From contig NZ_MWOK01000015.1 in NCBI RefSeq assembly GCF_012932145.1, positions 1 through 64,000 of the forward strand: DNA of 64,000 nucleotides. Reading direction: 5' to 3'. Of this stretch, positions 8,702 to 17,800 are shown piece after piece. The notes beneath the pieces are model-generated. The model saw only the letters and a list, made by a program, of their open reading frames with translations, was not told the origin of the DNA and did not search any database. The translations under genes and the position numbers were made by a program. The DNA comes from Acidovorax sp. SRB_14. GTDB taxonomy: Bacteria; Pseudomonadota; Gammaproteobacteria; Burkholderiales; Burkholderiaceae_C. Numbering within the stretch: position 1 is the first letter of the stretch; the number at the start of each line of letters is the position of its first letter.

Positions 8702-9841
8702 TTAACGCTGCGGCACGGCGGCGCCCATGGCGTCGCGGTACCACTCGTGAAAGTGCTGCATGCCGTCTTCCATGGGGCTTTGGTAGGGGCCGACCTCGTT
8801 GTCGCCGCGCTCGAACAGGGCCTTGCGGCCGGCGTCCATGCGCTCGGCGATCTCGTCGTCTTCGAGGCAGGTCTCCATGTAGGCGGCCTGCTGCGCCTCG
8901 ACAAATTCGCGCTCGAAGGCGGCGATTTCTTCGGGGTAATAGAACTCCACCATGTTCAGCGTCTTGCCGGGGCTGACCGGGTGCAGCGTGGAGACGGTGA
9001 GCACATGCGGGTACCACTCGACCATGATGTGCGGGTAGTAGGTCAGCCAGATCGCGCCGCGCTCGGGCAGCTTGCCTTCGCGGTACTTCAGCAGCACCTC
9101 GTGCCATTTCTTGTAGACATCCGAGCCCGGCTGGCCGAAGGTCGAGGCCACGCCCACGGTCTGCACCGAGAACTGCTTCTGGAACTCCCACTGCAGGTCG
9201 TCGCAGGTGACGAAATTGCCCAGGCCGGGGTGGAAGGGCCCGACGTGGTAGTCCTCCAGATAGACCTCGATGAAGGTCTTCCAGTTGTAGTGGCACTCGT
9301 GCAGCTCAATGCGGTCGAGCGCAAAGCCCTCGAAGCCCAGGTCGGCGCGCGGCCCCATGCGGGCCAGGTCGGCGGCGATGTCGCGGCCGTTGTCTTCGAA
9401 CAGGAGGCCGTTCCACTCGCGCAGCGGGTAGTTGCGCAGGTTCAGGCAGGGGTCGTGCGTGAAATGCGGCGCGCCCAGCAACTCGCCGCCGGGGCTGTAG
9501 GTCCAGCGGTGCACGGGGCAGACGATGTTGCCGCCCGCGCTGCCCTTTTGCTGCGCCTGCAGCGAGCCGCGTCCCTTCAGCATGATGGCCTGTCGGTGGC
9601 GGCAGACGTTGGAGATCAGTTCGACCCCGCCGTGGGGGTTGCGCACGAGCGCGCGGCCCTCGCCCTCCTGAGGCAGGGCGTGGTAGTCGCCCACTTCGGG
9701 CACGCTCAAGGAATGCCCCACATAGCGGGGCCCGCGCTGGAAGAGCAGTTCCTGCTCGCGCTGGAACAGCGCCTCGTCGAAGTAGCTTGAAACTGGTAGT
9801 TGGCTTGCGGCCTGCTGCAGTCGAAGACTTAAATCAGACAT
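8702..9841 (-). CDS. Aromatic ring-hydroxylating (Rieske) oxygenase, alpha-subunit type
   Basis: 379-residue Rieske non-haem iron oxygenase. The [2Fe-2S] ligands C80-x-H82 and C108-x2-H111 are intact. The catalytic iron site follows in EDYHVGPFH, with the bridging Asp197 and ligands His199 and His204. Two-component oxygenases of this type hydroxylate or demethylate aromatic and quaternary amine substrates, receiving electrons from a separate reductase. No reductase, ferredoxin or beta-subunit gene is adjacent, so the electron donor must be encoded elsewhere. It starts at ATG 9841, with a candidate promoter and leader hairpin upstream. Substrate unknown. Confidence 0.88.
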   Translation of the reverse strand: MSDLSLRLQQAASQLPVSSYFDEALFQREQELLFQRGPRYVGHSLSVPEVGDYHALPQEGEGRALVRNPHGGVELISNVCRHRQAIMLKGRGSLQAQQKGSAGGNIVCPVHRWTYSPGGELLGAPHFTHDPCLNLRNYPLREWNGLLFEDNGRDIAADLARMGPRADLGFEGFALDRIELHECHYNWKTFIEVYLEDYHVGPFHPGLGNFVTCDDLQWEFQKQFSVQTVGVASTFGQPGSDVYKKWHEVLLKYREGKLPERGAIWLTYYPHIMVEWYPHVLTVSTLHPVSPGKTLNMVEFYYPEEIAAFEREFVEAQQAAYMETCLEDDEIAERMDAGRKALFERGDNEVGPYQSPMEDGMQHFHEWYRDAMGAAVPQR

Positions 9842-9895
9842 GGGTGACCTGACCTAAAGACTCCCCACAGGGAGAACGCGCACTGGGCGCTGGAG

Positions 9896-9924
9896 GAAAA
9901 AAATAAACCGGCTTGGCGCCGGCT
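9896..9924 (-). terminator. Leader hairpin with U-run before the Rieske oxygenase gene
   Basis: On the minus strand, AGCCGGC, a short loop and GCCGGTT form a stem of about seven pairs (one G-T) followed by an almost unbroken run of T. No minus-strand gene lies upstream for several kb, so this terminator-like structure sits in the 5' leader of the oxygenase mRNA and may act as an attenuator. Confidence 0.45.
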
Positions 9925-9938
9925 ACAAGAGGAATGGG

Positions 9939-9944
9939 ATTATA
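9939..9944 (-). promoter_or_regulatory. Candidate -10 box for the Rieske oxygenase gene
   Basis: A perfect TATAAT on the minus strand about 98 bp upstream of the start codon. No good -35 hexamer is seen 17 bp further up, so the promoter may need an activator. Confidence 0.4.
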
Positions 9945-10089
9945 GGAGGTGGGGTTATTGGACGCGCCATTCCCGTGAAGCCCATCCGTGTATTGGCGCC
10001 GGCGCGCGCCGCCCCCAGGCCGCGCACTGGGGAGGTGCGCGGTATCGGCCTAAAATTGGCCGCTTTACCTTCGCCTGACCCGTCCTCCC

Positions 10090-10317
10090 ATGTCCAAACC
10101 CAAGACCGACGACCCGGCCAGCTACGAGGCTGCGCTGGAAGAACTGGAGCAGCTGGTGGGCCGCATCGAATCTGGCCAGATGCCGCTGGACCAACTGCTG
10201 GCCGGCTACCAGCGCGGGGCCGTGCTGCTGGCCTTCTGCCGCGACCGCCTCGAAGCCGTGCAAGACCAGATCAAGGTGCTGGACGACGGCGTGCTGCAGC
10301 CATGGACCCAAGAATGA
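10090..10317 (+). CDS. xseB: Exodeoxyribonuclease VII small subunit
   Basis: 75-residue XseB, the small regulatory subunit of exodeoxyribonuclease VII, which degrades single-stranded DNA in both directions. The two-helix family pattern is visible: [20 protein letters not shown], then [12 protein letters not shown], and [15 protein letters not shown]. The gene ends in a 4-base ATGA overlap with ispA, and xseB-ispA-dxs is a widespread gene order in proteobacteria. TAAAAT at 10051-10056 could be the -10 box of this operon, but no clear -35 is present. Confidence 0.95.
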   Translation: MSKPKTDDPASYEAALEELEQLVGRIESGQMPLDQLLAGYQRGAVLLAFCRDRLEAVQDQIKVLDDGVLQPWTQE

Positions 10318-11258
10318 ACGGCCTGCGCAGCGCGCGCAGCGCCCCCGTGTTTGACCTGCCGGGCTGGAGCCAGGCCCGTTTGCAGCAGGTGGAGCAGGCG
10401 CTCTCGCGCTGGGTTGGCACAGATGCCCCCGCCGGCTTGGGCGAGGCCATGCGCTACGCCGTGCTCGACGGTGGCAAGCGCCTGCGCCCGCTGCTGGTGC
10501 TGGCCGCGCGCGACGCCGTGGCCGCCGCCGATGGCGGCGTGCGCCAAGTGCCGCTCGATGATGCCGCGCTGCGCGCGGCCTGCGCGGTCGAGCTGATCCA
10601 TGCCTATTCGCTGGTGCACGACGACATGCCGTGCATGGACAACGACGTGCTGCGCCGCGGCAAGCCCACGGTGCACGTGCAGTTCGGCGAGGCGCGCGCG
10701 CTGCTTGCGGGCGACGCGCTGCAGGCGCTGGCCTTCGAGTTGCTCACGCCCGAGGGCCAGGCCGTGCCCGCCGCGGTGCAGGCCGCGCTGTGCCGCCTGC
10801 TGGGGCGTGCCGCGGGCTCGGCCGGAATGGCCGGCGGGCAGGCGATCGACCTGGCGAGCGTCGGCTTGGCACTCGATGAAGACCAGCTGCGCCAGATGCA
10901 CCGCCTCAAGACCGGCGCCCTGCTGCAGGGCAGCGTGATGATGGGCGCGGCCTGCGGGCGCGCCGACGCCGCCGCACTGGCGGGCCTGCAGGCCTATGGC
11001 GCAGCGCTCGGCCTGGCGTTCCAGGTGGTGGACGACATCCTGGACGTGACCGCGGACTCGGCCACGCTGGGCAAGACCGCCGGCAAGGACGCCGCCCACG
11101 AGAAGCCCACCTACGTCTCCCTGCTCGGGCTGGAGGGCGCGCGCGCCCATGCCCAGGAGCTGCTGCACGACGCCCACGCGGCGCTCGACGCCACCGGCCT
11201 GCCCGAGCGCGGCGCGCTGGCGGCCCTGGCCGACATGGTGGTGAACCGGTCCCATTGA
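10314..11258 (+). CDS. ispA: Farnesyl diphosphate synthase (polyprenyl synthetase)
   Basis: Makes farnesyl diphosphate from dimethylallyl and isopentenyl diphosphate. The 314-residue protein has the first aspartate-rich motif DDMPCMD (residues 103-109), the second DDILD (240-244), the GGKRLRPLL substrate loop near the N-terminus and the [13 protein letters not shown]-terminal signature. The start overlaps the xseB stop as ATGA, implying coupled translation; another in-frame ATG lies four codons earlier at 10302. dxs follows after about 70 bp containing a hairpin repeat, so the precursor and chain-elongation steps of isoprenoid synthesis are encoded together. Confidence 0.95.
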   Translation: MNGLRSARSAPVFDLPGWSQARLQQVEQALSRWVGTDAPAGLGEAMRYAVLDGGKRLRPLLVLAARDAVAAADGGVRQVPLDDAALRAACAVELIHAYSLVHDDMPCMDNDVLRRGKPTVHVQFGEARALLAGDALQALAFELLTPEGQAVPAAVQAALCRLLGRAAGSAGMAGGQAIDLASVGLALDEDQLRQMHRLKTGALLQGSVMMGAACGRADAAALAGLQAYGAALGLAFQVVDDILDVTADSATLGKTAGKDAAHEKPTYVSLLGLEGARAHAQELLHDAHAALDATGLPERGALAALADMVVNRSH

Positions 11259-11271
11259 GGCCGGTGGTTTT

Positions 11272-11320
11272 CATCCAATTGACTGCTGGCGCTTGCCTGG
11301 AAAGCGTTTGCAGCTATTTA
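11272..11320 (-). repeat. Dispersed hairpin repeat, copy 4 (ispA-dxs spacer)
   Basis: Copy in inverted orientation: on the minus strand it reads AAATAGCTGC, AAACGCTTTCC, AGGCAAGCGCCAGCAG. The copy occupies most of the spacer between ispA and dxs and would lie in the shared transcript just upstream of the dxs start. Confidence 0.75.
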
Positions 11321-11330
11321 ATCGATAGCA

Positions 11331-13229
11331 ATGCCCACTACGTCCTTTCCCCTGCTGCAGACCGTCAATGACCCGGCGGACCTGCGCCACATGTCGCGTG
11401 CCAATCTGAAGGTGCTGGCCGCCGAGCTGCGCGCGTTTGTGATCGAAAGCGTCGCGCAGACGGGCGGGCACCTCAGCTCCAACCTGGGCACCGTGGAGCT
11501 GACCGTGGCCCTGCACCATGTGTTCGACACGCCGCGCGACCGGCTGGTGTGGGACGTGGGCCACCAGACCTACCCGCACAAGATCCTGACCGGGCGGCGC
11601 GAGCGCATGGCCTCGCTGCGCCAGCTCGGTGGCCTGTCGGGCTTTCCGCAGCGCGCCGAGAGCGAATACGACACCTTTGGCACGGCGCATTCGAGCACCA
11701 GCATCTCGGCGGCGCTGGGCATGGCCCTGGCCGCCAAGCGCAAGGGCGAAAACCGCCACGCCGTGGCCATCATCGGCGATGGCGCCATGACGGCGGGCAT
11801 GGCCTTCGAGGCGCTCAACAACGCGGGCGTCGCCGACTGCAACCTGCTCGTGGTCCTCAACGACAACGACATGAGCATCAGCCCGCCGGTGGGCGCGCTC
11901 AACCGCTACCTGGCCCAGCTCATGAGCGGGCAGTTCTATGCCGCGGCCAAGAACGTCGGCAAGACGGTGCTCGGCCCGGTGCCGCCGCTGCTCGAACTGG
12001 CCAAGCGGCTGGAACAGCAGGCCAAGGGCATGGTGGTGCCGGCGACGCTGTTCGAAAAGTTCGGCTTCAACTACATCGGCCCCATCGACGGCCATGACCT
12101 GGACTCGCTCATTCCCACGCTGGAGAACATCAAGGGCCTCAAGGGGCCGCAGTTCCTGCACGTGGTCACCAAGAAAGGCCAGGGCTATAAGCTCGCCGAG
12201 GCCGATCCCGTGGCCTACCACGGTCCGGGCAAGTTCGATCCGGCCGTCGGCCTGGTCAAGAGCAAAGCCCCGCCCAAGCAGACCTTCACCCAGGTGTTCG
12301 GCCAGTGGCTGTGCGATATGGCCGCGCAGGACAGCCGCCTGGTGGGCATCACGCCGGCCATGCGCGAGGGCTCGGGCATGGTCGAGTTCGAGCGCCGCTT
12401 TCCCGAACGCTACTACGACGTGGGCATTGCCGAGCAGCATGCCGTGACCTTCGCCGCCGGCATGGCCTGCGAGGGCGTGAAGCCCGTGGTGGCGATCTAC
12501 TCCACCTTCTTGCAGCGCGGCTACGACCAGTTGATCCACGACGTGGCGCTGCAGAACCTGCCCGTGGTGTTCGCGCTCGACCGCGCGGGCCTCGTGGGCG
12601 CCGACGGCGCGACGCATGCCGGCGCCTACGACATCGCGTTCGTGCGCTGCATTCCCAACATGGCCATGGCCTGCCCGGCCGACGAGCGCGAATGCCGCCA
12701 GCTGCTCAGCACCGCGTTTGCGCAGAACCAGCCCGTGGCGGTGCGCTACCCGCGCGGCGCGGGCGTGGGCGTGGAACCGCTGACCAGCCTCGAGGGGCTG
12801 CCCTTCGGCAAGGGCGAAGTGCGCCGCACGCGCCAGGGCACCGGCCCGCAAGGCACGCCGCGGATCGCCATCCTGGCCTTCGGCACGCTGCTGTACCCGG
12901 CGCTGCAGGCGGCCCAGGCGCTCGACGCCACGGTGGTCAACATGCGCTGGGCCAAGCCGCTCGACGTGGACCTGCTGCTGGAGGTGGCGGGCGAGCACGA
13001 CGCCTTGGTCACGCTGGAAGAGGGCGCCATCCTGGGCGGTGCCGGCAGCGCGGTGCTGGAGGCCCTGAGCGCCGCGCAGGTGCTGCGCCCGGTGCTGCAA
13101 CTGGGCCTGCCCGACGTGTTCATCGAGCATGGCGATCCGGCCCAGTTGCTGGCGCTGCAGGGCCTCGACGCTGCCGGCATAGAGCGCTCCGTGCGCGCCC
13201 GTTTTCTGCAGAGCGAACGCGGCTGTTGA
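11331..13229 (+). CDS. dxs: 1-deoxy-D-xylulose-5-phosphate synthase
   Basis: First enzyme of the methylerythritol phosphate pathway, condensing pyruvate and glyceraldehyde 3-phosphate with thiamine diphosphate. The 632-residue protein shows [18 protein letters not shown] near the N-terminus, the thiamine motif starting GDGAMTAG at residue 149, the [10 protein letters not shown] region of the middle domain and the C-terminal transketolase domain. Length matches the family (about 620-640). It follows xseB and ispA, and a strong hairpin at 13241-13267 closes the unit. Confidence 0.97.
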   Translation: MPTTSFPLLQTVNDPADLRHMSRANLKVLAAELRAFVIESVAQTGGHLSSNLGTVELTVALHHVFDTPRDRLVWDVGHQTYPHKILTGRRERMASLRQLGGLSGFPQRAESEYDTFGTAHSSTSISAALGMALAAKRKGENRHAVAIIGDGAMTAGMAFEALNNAGVADCNLLVVLNDNDMSISPPVGALNRYLAQLMSGQFYAAAKNVGKTVLGPVPPLLELAKRLEQQAKGMVVPATLFEKFGFNYIGPIDGHDLDSLIPTLENIKGLKGPQFLHVVTKKGQGYKLAEADPVAYHGPGKFDPAVGLVKSKAPPKQTFTQVFGQWLCDMAAQDSRLVGITPAMREGSGMVEFERRFPERYYDVGIAEQHAVTFAAGMACEGVKPVVAIYSTFLQRGYDQLIHDVALQNLPVVFALDRAGLVGADGATHAGAYDIAFVRCIPNMAMACPADERECRQLLSTAFAQNQPVAVRYPRGAGVGVEPLTSLEGLPFGKGEVRRTRQGTGPQGTPRIAILAFGTLLYPALQAAQALDATVVNMRWAKPLDVDLLLEVAGEHDALVTLEEGAILGGAGSAVLEALSAAQVLRPVLQLGLPDVFIEHGDPAQLLALQGLDAAGIERSVRARFLQSERGC

Positions 13230-13240
13230 TCGGTGCCGCG

Positions 13241-13271
13241 AAGCCTGCCCGGGGGAGGGGCAGGCTTTGTC
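13241..13271 (+). terminator. Hairpin terminator after dxs
   Basis: AAGCCTGCCC (13241-13250) and GGGCAGGCTT (13258-13267) form a perfect 10-bp stem with a 7-base loop, 12 bases after the dxs stop. The T-tract is short (TTTGT), so termination may be partial. Confidence 0.75.
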
Positions 13272-13368
13272 TGGCGATCTCCCTTGAGGCTTGCAAAACG
13301 CTGAACGCGTTGGCCAGCAGGCCCGTGTCGCGGGAAAACCCGCAGGCCTGGCGGCGATGCAAGTTTTT

Positions 13369-13394
13369 ACAATGTTCCACCGCTGATACATTGT
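13369..13394. promoter_or_regulatory. Inverted repeat upstream of the first TRAP binding-protein gene
   Basis: ACAATGT (13369-13375) and ACATTGT (13388-13394) are a perfect 7-bp inverted repeat with a 12-base spacer, 64 bp before the dctP start. It is AT-rich against the local background and has the size of a dimeric regulator site. A function as an operator is inferred. Confidence 0.45.
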
Positions 13395-13457
13395 TTCGTC
13401 ACGCCACCGTCATGCGTGGCGTTTTCTTTTTGGCCTTTCCTTTCCGGAGTATTTTTC

Positions 13458-14540
13458 ATGGATCGTCGTTCAATCCTTAAGCACGCTGGCGTCGCGGGTG
13501 TGCTGGCCGCAGGTGTCGCACCGGCGGTGCATGCCCAGGCGGCAGTGCGCTGGCGCATCGCCGCCAGCTTCCCCAAGTCGCTGGACACGATCTATGGCAG
13601 CGGCGAAATGTTCGCCAAGACCGTCAAGGCCCTCTCGGGGGGCAAGTTTGAGGTGTCGCTGCACGCCGCGGGCGAACTGATGCCGGCGTTTGGCGTGGTC
13701 GATGCGCTGCAAAACGGCACGGTAGAAATGGCGCTCACGGCGCCCTATTACTTCACCGGCAAGGACTCGATCTTTGCATTCGGCTGCGCCGTGCCCTTCG
13801 GCCTGAACGCGCGCCAGATGGATTCGTGGATGGAGCACGGCGGTGGGCGCAAGCTCATGGACGCGTTCTATGCCAACTACAACATCAAGAGCCTGAGCGC
13901 CGGCAACACCGGCACGCAGATGGGCGGCTGGTACCGCAAGGAAATCAAGACCACCGCCGACCTGAAGGGCCTGAAGATGCGCATGGGCGGCGGCCTGTTC
14001 GGCGAAGCCATGCAAAAGCTCGGCGTGGTGGCGCAGAACATGCCCGCGGGCGATGTCTACCAGGCACTCGAAAAGGGCACGCTCGACGCCGTGGAGTTCG
14101 TCGGCCCCTACGACGACGAAAAACTCGGCTTCAACAAGGTGGCGCCGTTCTACTACTACCCCGGTTGGTGGGAAGGCGGCGCCGAGCTGGCATTCTTCAT
14201 CAACAACAAGGCCTATGCCGCGCTGACGCCCGAGTTCCAGGCCATCGTCGACGCCGCTGCGGCCGTGGCCGCCCGCGACATGACGGCCAAGTACGATGCG
14301 GTCAACCCGATCGCCTTGAAGAAGCTGGTGGGCGCGAAGACCCAGCTCAAGGCCTTCTCCAAGGAACTCATGGACGCCGGCTTCAAAGCGTCAATGGAAG
14401 TGTTTGCCGAGCACGAGGCCAAGTCGGCCGAGTTCAAGAAGATCCACCAGAGCATGCGTGCCTTCCAGCGCGACCAATTGCTGTGGGCGCGCTATTCTGA
14501 ACTGCGCTTCGACAACTACATGTCTTCTGTGAAGCTGTAA
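13458..14540 (+). CDS. TRAP transporter substrate-binding protein, DctP family (copy 1)
   Basis: Periplasmic solute receptor of a tripartite ATP-independent transporter. The 360-residue precursor starts MDRRSILKHAGVAGVLAAGV with an RR motif and a cleavage site near AVHAQ, a likely Tat signal. The mature part follows the DctP pattern: RIAASFPKSLDTIYG, the FEVSLHAAGELMPA segment, the GNTGTQMGGW hinge, and the LKMRMGG and YYPGWWEGG ligand-site regions. GGAG lies 8 bases before the start. Its paralogue follows at 14698 and the permease pair lies beyond on the opposite strand. The subfamily is often annotated for C4-dicarboxylates or 2-oxo acids, but the ligand here cannot be assigned. Confidence 0.92.
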   Translation: MDRRSILKHAGVAGVLAAGVAPAVHAQAAVRWRIAASFPKSLDTIYGSGEMFAKTVKALSGGKFEVSLHAAGELMPAFGVVDALQNGTVEMALTAPYYFTGKDSIFAFGCAVPFGLNARQMDSWMEHGGGRKLMDAFYANYNIKSLSAGNTGTQMGGWYRKEIKTTADLKGLKMRMGGGLFGEAMQKLGVVAQNMPAGDVYQALEKGTLDAVEFVGPYDDEKLGFNKVAPFYYYPGWWEGGAELAFFINNKAYAALTPEFQAIVDAAAAVAARDMTAKYDAVNPIALKKLVGAKTQLKAFSKELMDAGFKASMEVFAEHEAKSAEFKKIHQSMRAFQRDQLLWARYSELRFDNYMSSVKL

Positions 14541-14601
14541 GCCTTCCGCACCGAACGGCGTACGGGTCCATGCATTTCACCGCATGTCCGCACCCATGAC
14601 C

Positions 14602-14647
14602 GGCGACCCAGTCCCCTTGCACGGCGGACAGGGTCGCCATTTTTTTG
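14602..14647 (+). terminator. Hairpin with T-run between the two dctP genes
   Basis: GGCGACCC (14602-14609) pairs with GGGTCGCC (14631-14638) over a 21-base loop, followed by ATTTTTTT. It would end the first dctP transcript and also sits in the leader of the second gene, 50 bp before its start, so it could set unequal expression of the two receptors. Confidence 0.7.
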
Positions 14648-14697
14648 GCTTGCCGTACCGGGCCAGCCCTTCATTACCTTTCTTCAGGAGAATTGCC

Positions 14698-15777
14698 ATG
14701 GATCGTCGCTCCCTTATCAAGAATGCCGGCATCGCCGGCGTGCTGGCCGCCGGTGTGGCACCGGTGGTCCATGCGCAGCCGGTGGTCCGCTGGCGGCTGG
14801 CGTCGAGCTTTCCCAAATCGTTGGACACCATTTTCGGTTCGGCCGATGTGTTCTCCAAAGCGGTCAAGGAGATGTCGGGCGGCAAGTTCGAGGTCTCGGT
14901 GCATGCCGCCGGTGAGCTGATGCCGGCGTTTGGCGTGGTCGATGGCGTGCAGAACGGCACCGTAGAGATCGCACACACCGCGCCGTACTACTTCTTCGGC
15001 AAGAACGAGGCCTTTGCCATTGGCGGTGCGATTCCGTTCGGCATGAACTCGCGCCAGCTCACGGCGTGGATCGTCGACGGCAACGGCGGCAAGCTGATGC
15101 GTGAGTTTTATGCCAAGTACAACATCGTCAACTTCGTCGGTGGCAACACCGGCGCGCAGATGGGCGGGTGGTTCCGCAAGGAGGTCAAGTCGCCGGCCGA
15201 CATCAAGGGCCTGAAGTTCCGCGTGGGGGGCTTTGCCGGCAAGGTCATCGAGCGCATGGGCGGCGTGCCACAGAACATTCCCGGCGGAGAAATCTACCAG
15301 GCGCTGGAGAAGGGCACGATCGACGCGGCCGAGTGGATCGGACCCTACGACGACCAGAAGCTGGGCATCAACAAGGTGGCACCGTATTACTACTACCCCG
15401 GCTGGTGGGAAGGCAGCTTGAACCTGGAGTTCTACATCAACGACAAGGCCTTCAATGGCCTCTCGAGCGAATACAAGGCCATCGTGCAGGCGGCCGCCCA
15501 CGAAGCCCATGTGGTGACGCAGGGCCGCTATGACGCGCGCAACCCGGGCGCGCTCAAGCAGCTCGTGGGCGCCAAGACCAAGGTGCTGGCGTTCCCGCAG
15601 TCGGTGATGGATGCCTCGTTCAAGGCCACCATGGAGCTGTACGCCGAGCTGAGCGAAAAGAACCCCGACTGGAAGAAGATCTATGGCGACTACCGCAACT
15701 TCCAGCGCGACCAGGTGCTGTGGTTCCGCTTTGCGGAGGCCAGCTTCGACAACTTCATGCAGCGCCAGAAGCTGTAG
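14698..15777 (+). CDS. TRAP transporter substrate-binding protein, DctP family (copy 2)
   Basis: Paralogue of the preceding gene, 359 residues, aligned over the whole length: MDRRSLIKNAGIAGVLAAGV Tat-like signal, ASFPKSLDTIFGSADVFSK, AAGELMPAFGVVDGVQNGT, GNTGAQMGGW, IPGGEIYQALEKGTID, then YYYPGWWEGSLNLEF. Differences cluster in the middle and C-terminal parts, so ligand preference may differ. It has a strong CAGGAG ribosome binding site at 14686-14691. It is closed by two hairpins and a T-run at 15794-15841. It is likely a tandem duplication sharing the dctQM permease at 16002-18421, although that is on the opposite strand. Confidence 0.92.
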   Translation: MDRRSLIKNAGIAGVLAAGVAPVVHAQPVVRWRLASSFPKSLDTIFGSADVFSKAVKEMSGGKFEVSVHAAGELMPAFGVVDGVQNGTVEIAHTAPYYFFGKNEAFAIGGAIPFGMNSRQLTAWIVDGNGGKLMREFYAKYNIVNFVGGNTGAQMGGWFRKEVKSPADIKGLKFRVGGFAGKVIERMGGVPQNIPGGEIYQALEKGTIDAAEWIGPYDDQKLGINKVAPYYYYPGWWEGSLNLEFYINDKAFNGLSSEYKAIVQAAAHEAHVVTQGRYDARNPGALKQLVGAKTKVLAFPQSVMDASFKATMELYAELSEKNPDWKKIYGDYRNFQRDQVLWFRFAEASFDNFMQRQKL

Positions 15778-15793
15778 GACCCTGGTTCCCCCC

Positions 15794-15841
15794 GGGTGGC
15801 TCACTGCCACCCTTTCGGCCCCGCTCTGCGGGGCTTTTTTT
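15794..15841 (+). terminator. Double hairpin terminator after dctP copy 2
   Basis: Two hairpins in series: GGGTGGC with GCCACCC (15794-15812), then GCCCCGC with GCGGGGC around a TCT loop (15818-15834) and seven T residues. This is a strong intrinsic terminator. Confidence 0.88.
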
Positions 15842-15885
15842 GTTGGGTTCAGGCCCTGCCTGGGTGCAGATGTTTCAGCATTGCT

Positions 15886-15936
15886 GTCAAAAAGATAGCT
15901 TGATGCGCTGGTCCAGCAAGGGTTTGAGCCTCAAAA
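15886..15936 (+). repeat. Dispersed hairpin repeat, copy 5 (intergenic)
   Basis: GTCAAAAAGATAGCT, TGATGCGCTGG, CCAGCAAGGGTTTGAGCC, TCAAAA. It is a degenerate copy of the family between the convergent dctP and dctM transcripts. Confidence 0.7.
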
Positions 15937-15942
15937 GACCAT

Positions 15943-15968
15943 AAAAAAGGCCCCATTGCATGGGGCCT
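15943..15968 (-). terminator. Terminator of the dctQM transcript
   Basis: On the minus strand, AGGCCCCA and TGGGGCCT form an 8-bp stem with a 5-base loop followed by a run of T, 33 bases after the dctM stop. Confidence 0.85.
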
Positions 15969-16001
15969 GGATTTGGGGGCTTCAGCGCCTGGACGCTGGG
16001 C

Positions 16002-17786
16002 TCACTTGCTGTCGCGCTGCACCGCGTCTTGCGCCGCCTTGAGCGGGTCGTCCGCAGGCGGCTCCGTCCCTGATGGCTCCTGCGGGCCGGGCGGCGTGGC
16101 GAAGGGGTCGTCCTGCGGGTGGTCCTGCGGGTCGGAGTGGAGCATGTCCGATTCCATCTGCTGCTGGATCTTCTCCATGTCGTACACCTCGGGCTTGTCC
16201 AGGCCGCTGGAGACGATGCCGGGGAAGGCAATGATCAGGCCCACCATGACGATCTGGATCAGCACGAAGGGCACGGCGCCCCAGTAGATCTGCATGGTCG
16301 TGATCGGCTGGATCAGCTTCTTCGTGAGCTTGTCGGTGTAGGCCACGGCGGGCGCGACGCTGCGCAGGTAGAACAGCGCAAAGCCGAACGGCGGGTGCAT
16401 GAACGAGGTCTGCATGTTCACGGCCAGCAGCACGCCAAACCAGACCAGGTCGATGCCGAGCTTGTCCGCCACGGGCGCCAGCAGAGGCACCACGATGAAC
16501 GACAGCTCGAAGAAGTCGAGGAAGAAGGCCAGGAAGAAGATCATGATGTTGACCACGATCAGAAAGCCGACCTCGCCGCCGGGCAGGCCGCTGAGCAGGT
16601 GCTCGACCCAGCGCGGGCCGTCCACGCCCTGGAACACCAGGCTGAAGATGGTCGAGCCGATCAGGATGAACACCACGAAGCACGACAGCTTGGTGGTGGT
16701 GTTGAGCGCCTGCTTGAGCAGCGAGAAGCTCAGGCGCCCGCGCACCATGGCCATGGTGAAGGCCCCCAGTGCGCCCATGGCCCCGCCTTCGGTGGGCGTC
16801 GCCACGCCCAGGAAGATGGTGCCCAGCACCAGGAAGATCAGCAGCAGTGGCGGGATCAGCACGAAGGTCACGCGCTCAGCCATGCGCGAGAGCAGGCCCA
16901 TGCGCGTGACCTTGTTGACCATGGACAGCACAAAGGCCAGCGCCACGCCCACGCACATCGACACGACGATGGTTTCGTCCTTGGGGACGCTGGTCACGGC
17001 TTCGCCGGTCCACCAGCTGTGCACGTCGACGATGTGGTGGGCAAAGAACAACGAGGCCCCCACCGACACCACGGTGAGCACCAGCAGCGAGGGCAGGCCG
17101 CTCTTGCCGTCGTCTTCGCGGATGGTGCGCGCCTCGGGCGGCAAAGCCGGGACCCAGCTCGGTTTGAAGATGGCCAGTGCGAATACGTACAACGCATACA
17201 TGCCCGTCAGCATGAAGCCGGGAATGAAGGCGCCCTTGTACATGTCGCCCACGCTGCGGCCCAACTGGTCGGCCAGGATGATGAGCACCAGCGAGGGTGG
17301 AATGATCTGCGCCAGCGTGCCCGAGGCGGCAATCACGCCGGTGGCAATGCGCCGGTCGTAGCCATAGCGCAGCATGATGGGCAGCGAGATCAGGCCCATC
17401 GAGATCACCGAGGCGGCCACCACGCCGGTGGTGGCCGCCAGCAGCGCGCCGACGAAGATCACCGCGAGCGCCAGGCCGCCGCGCACCGGGCCGAACAGCT
17501 GGCCGATGGTGTCGAGCAGGTCCTCGGCCATGCCGCTGCGCTCCAGGATCAGGCCCATCAGCGTGAAGAACGGGATGGCCAGCAGGGTGTCGTTCTGCAT
17601 GATGCCGAAGATGCGCAGCGGCAGTGCCTGCATCAAGGCCTCGGGCAGCACACCCATTTCAATGCCGATGAAGCCGAAGAAAAGACCGCAGGCGCCCAGG
17701 CTGAACGCGACCGGGAAGCCAAGCAGCAGGAAGACGATGAGCCCGCCGAACATGATCGGCGCGAGGTTTTGGGTGAAGAATTCCAT
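16002..17786 (-). CDS. dctM: TRAP transporter large permease subunit, DctM type
   Basis: Inner membrane translocator of a TRAP transporter, powered by the sodium or proton gradient. The 594-residue protein starts MEFFTQNLAPIMFGGL and contains the DctM signatures: FFTLMGLILERSGMAEDL, GALLAATTGVVAASVISMG, IIPPSLVLIILAD, FLGVATPTEGGAMGALG and SFMHPPFGFALFYLR. It is longer than the usual 430 residues because of a central loop (about residues 230-290) and an extra C-terminal tail of about 60 residues rich in Asp, Pro and Gln after the last membrane segment. I chose the ATG at 17786 from family similarity; the longer open frame upstream overlaps dctQ. It lies 14 bp after dctQ. Confidence 0.93.
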   Translation of the reverse strand: MEFFTQNLAPIMFGGLIVFLLLGFPVAFSLGACGLFFGFIGIEMGVLPEALMQALPLRIFGIMQNDTLLAIPFFTLMGLILERSGMAEDLLDTIGQLFGPVRGGLALAVIFVGALLAATTGVVAASVISMGLISLPIMLRYGYDRRIATGVIAASGTLAQIIPPSLVLIILADQLGRSVGDMYKGAFIPGFMLTGMYALYVFALAIFKPSWVPALPPEARTIREDDGKSGLPSLLVLTVVSVGASLFFAHHIVDVHSWWTGEAVTSVPKDETIVVSMCVGVALAFVLSMVNKVTRMGLLSRMAERVTFVLIPPLLLIFLVLGTIFLGVATPTEGGAMGALGAFTMAMVRGRLSFSLLKQALNTTTKLSCFVVFILIGSTIFSLVFQGVDGPRWVEHLLSGLPGGEVGFLIVVNIMIFFLAFFLDFFELSFIVVPLLAPVADKLGIDLVWFGVLLAVNMQTSFMHPPFGFALFYLRSVAPAVAYTDKLTKKLIQPITTMQIYWGAVPFVLIQIVMVGLIIAFPGIVSSGLDKPEVYDMEKIQQQMESDMLHSDPQDHPQDDPFATPPGPQEPSGTEPPADDPLKAAQDAVQRDSK

Positions 17787-17800
17787 GGAATGTGCTCCGC

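Noticed and set aside
13279-13320. Stretch resembling the hairpin repeat (TTGAGGCTTGCAAAACGCTG)
   Set aside because: Only the GAGGC and GCTTGC words match and the order is wrong; no hairpin core.
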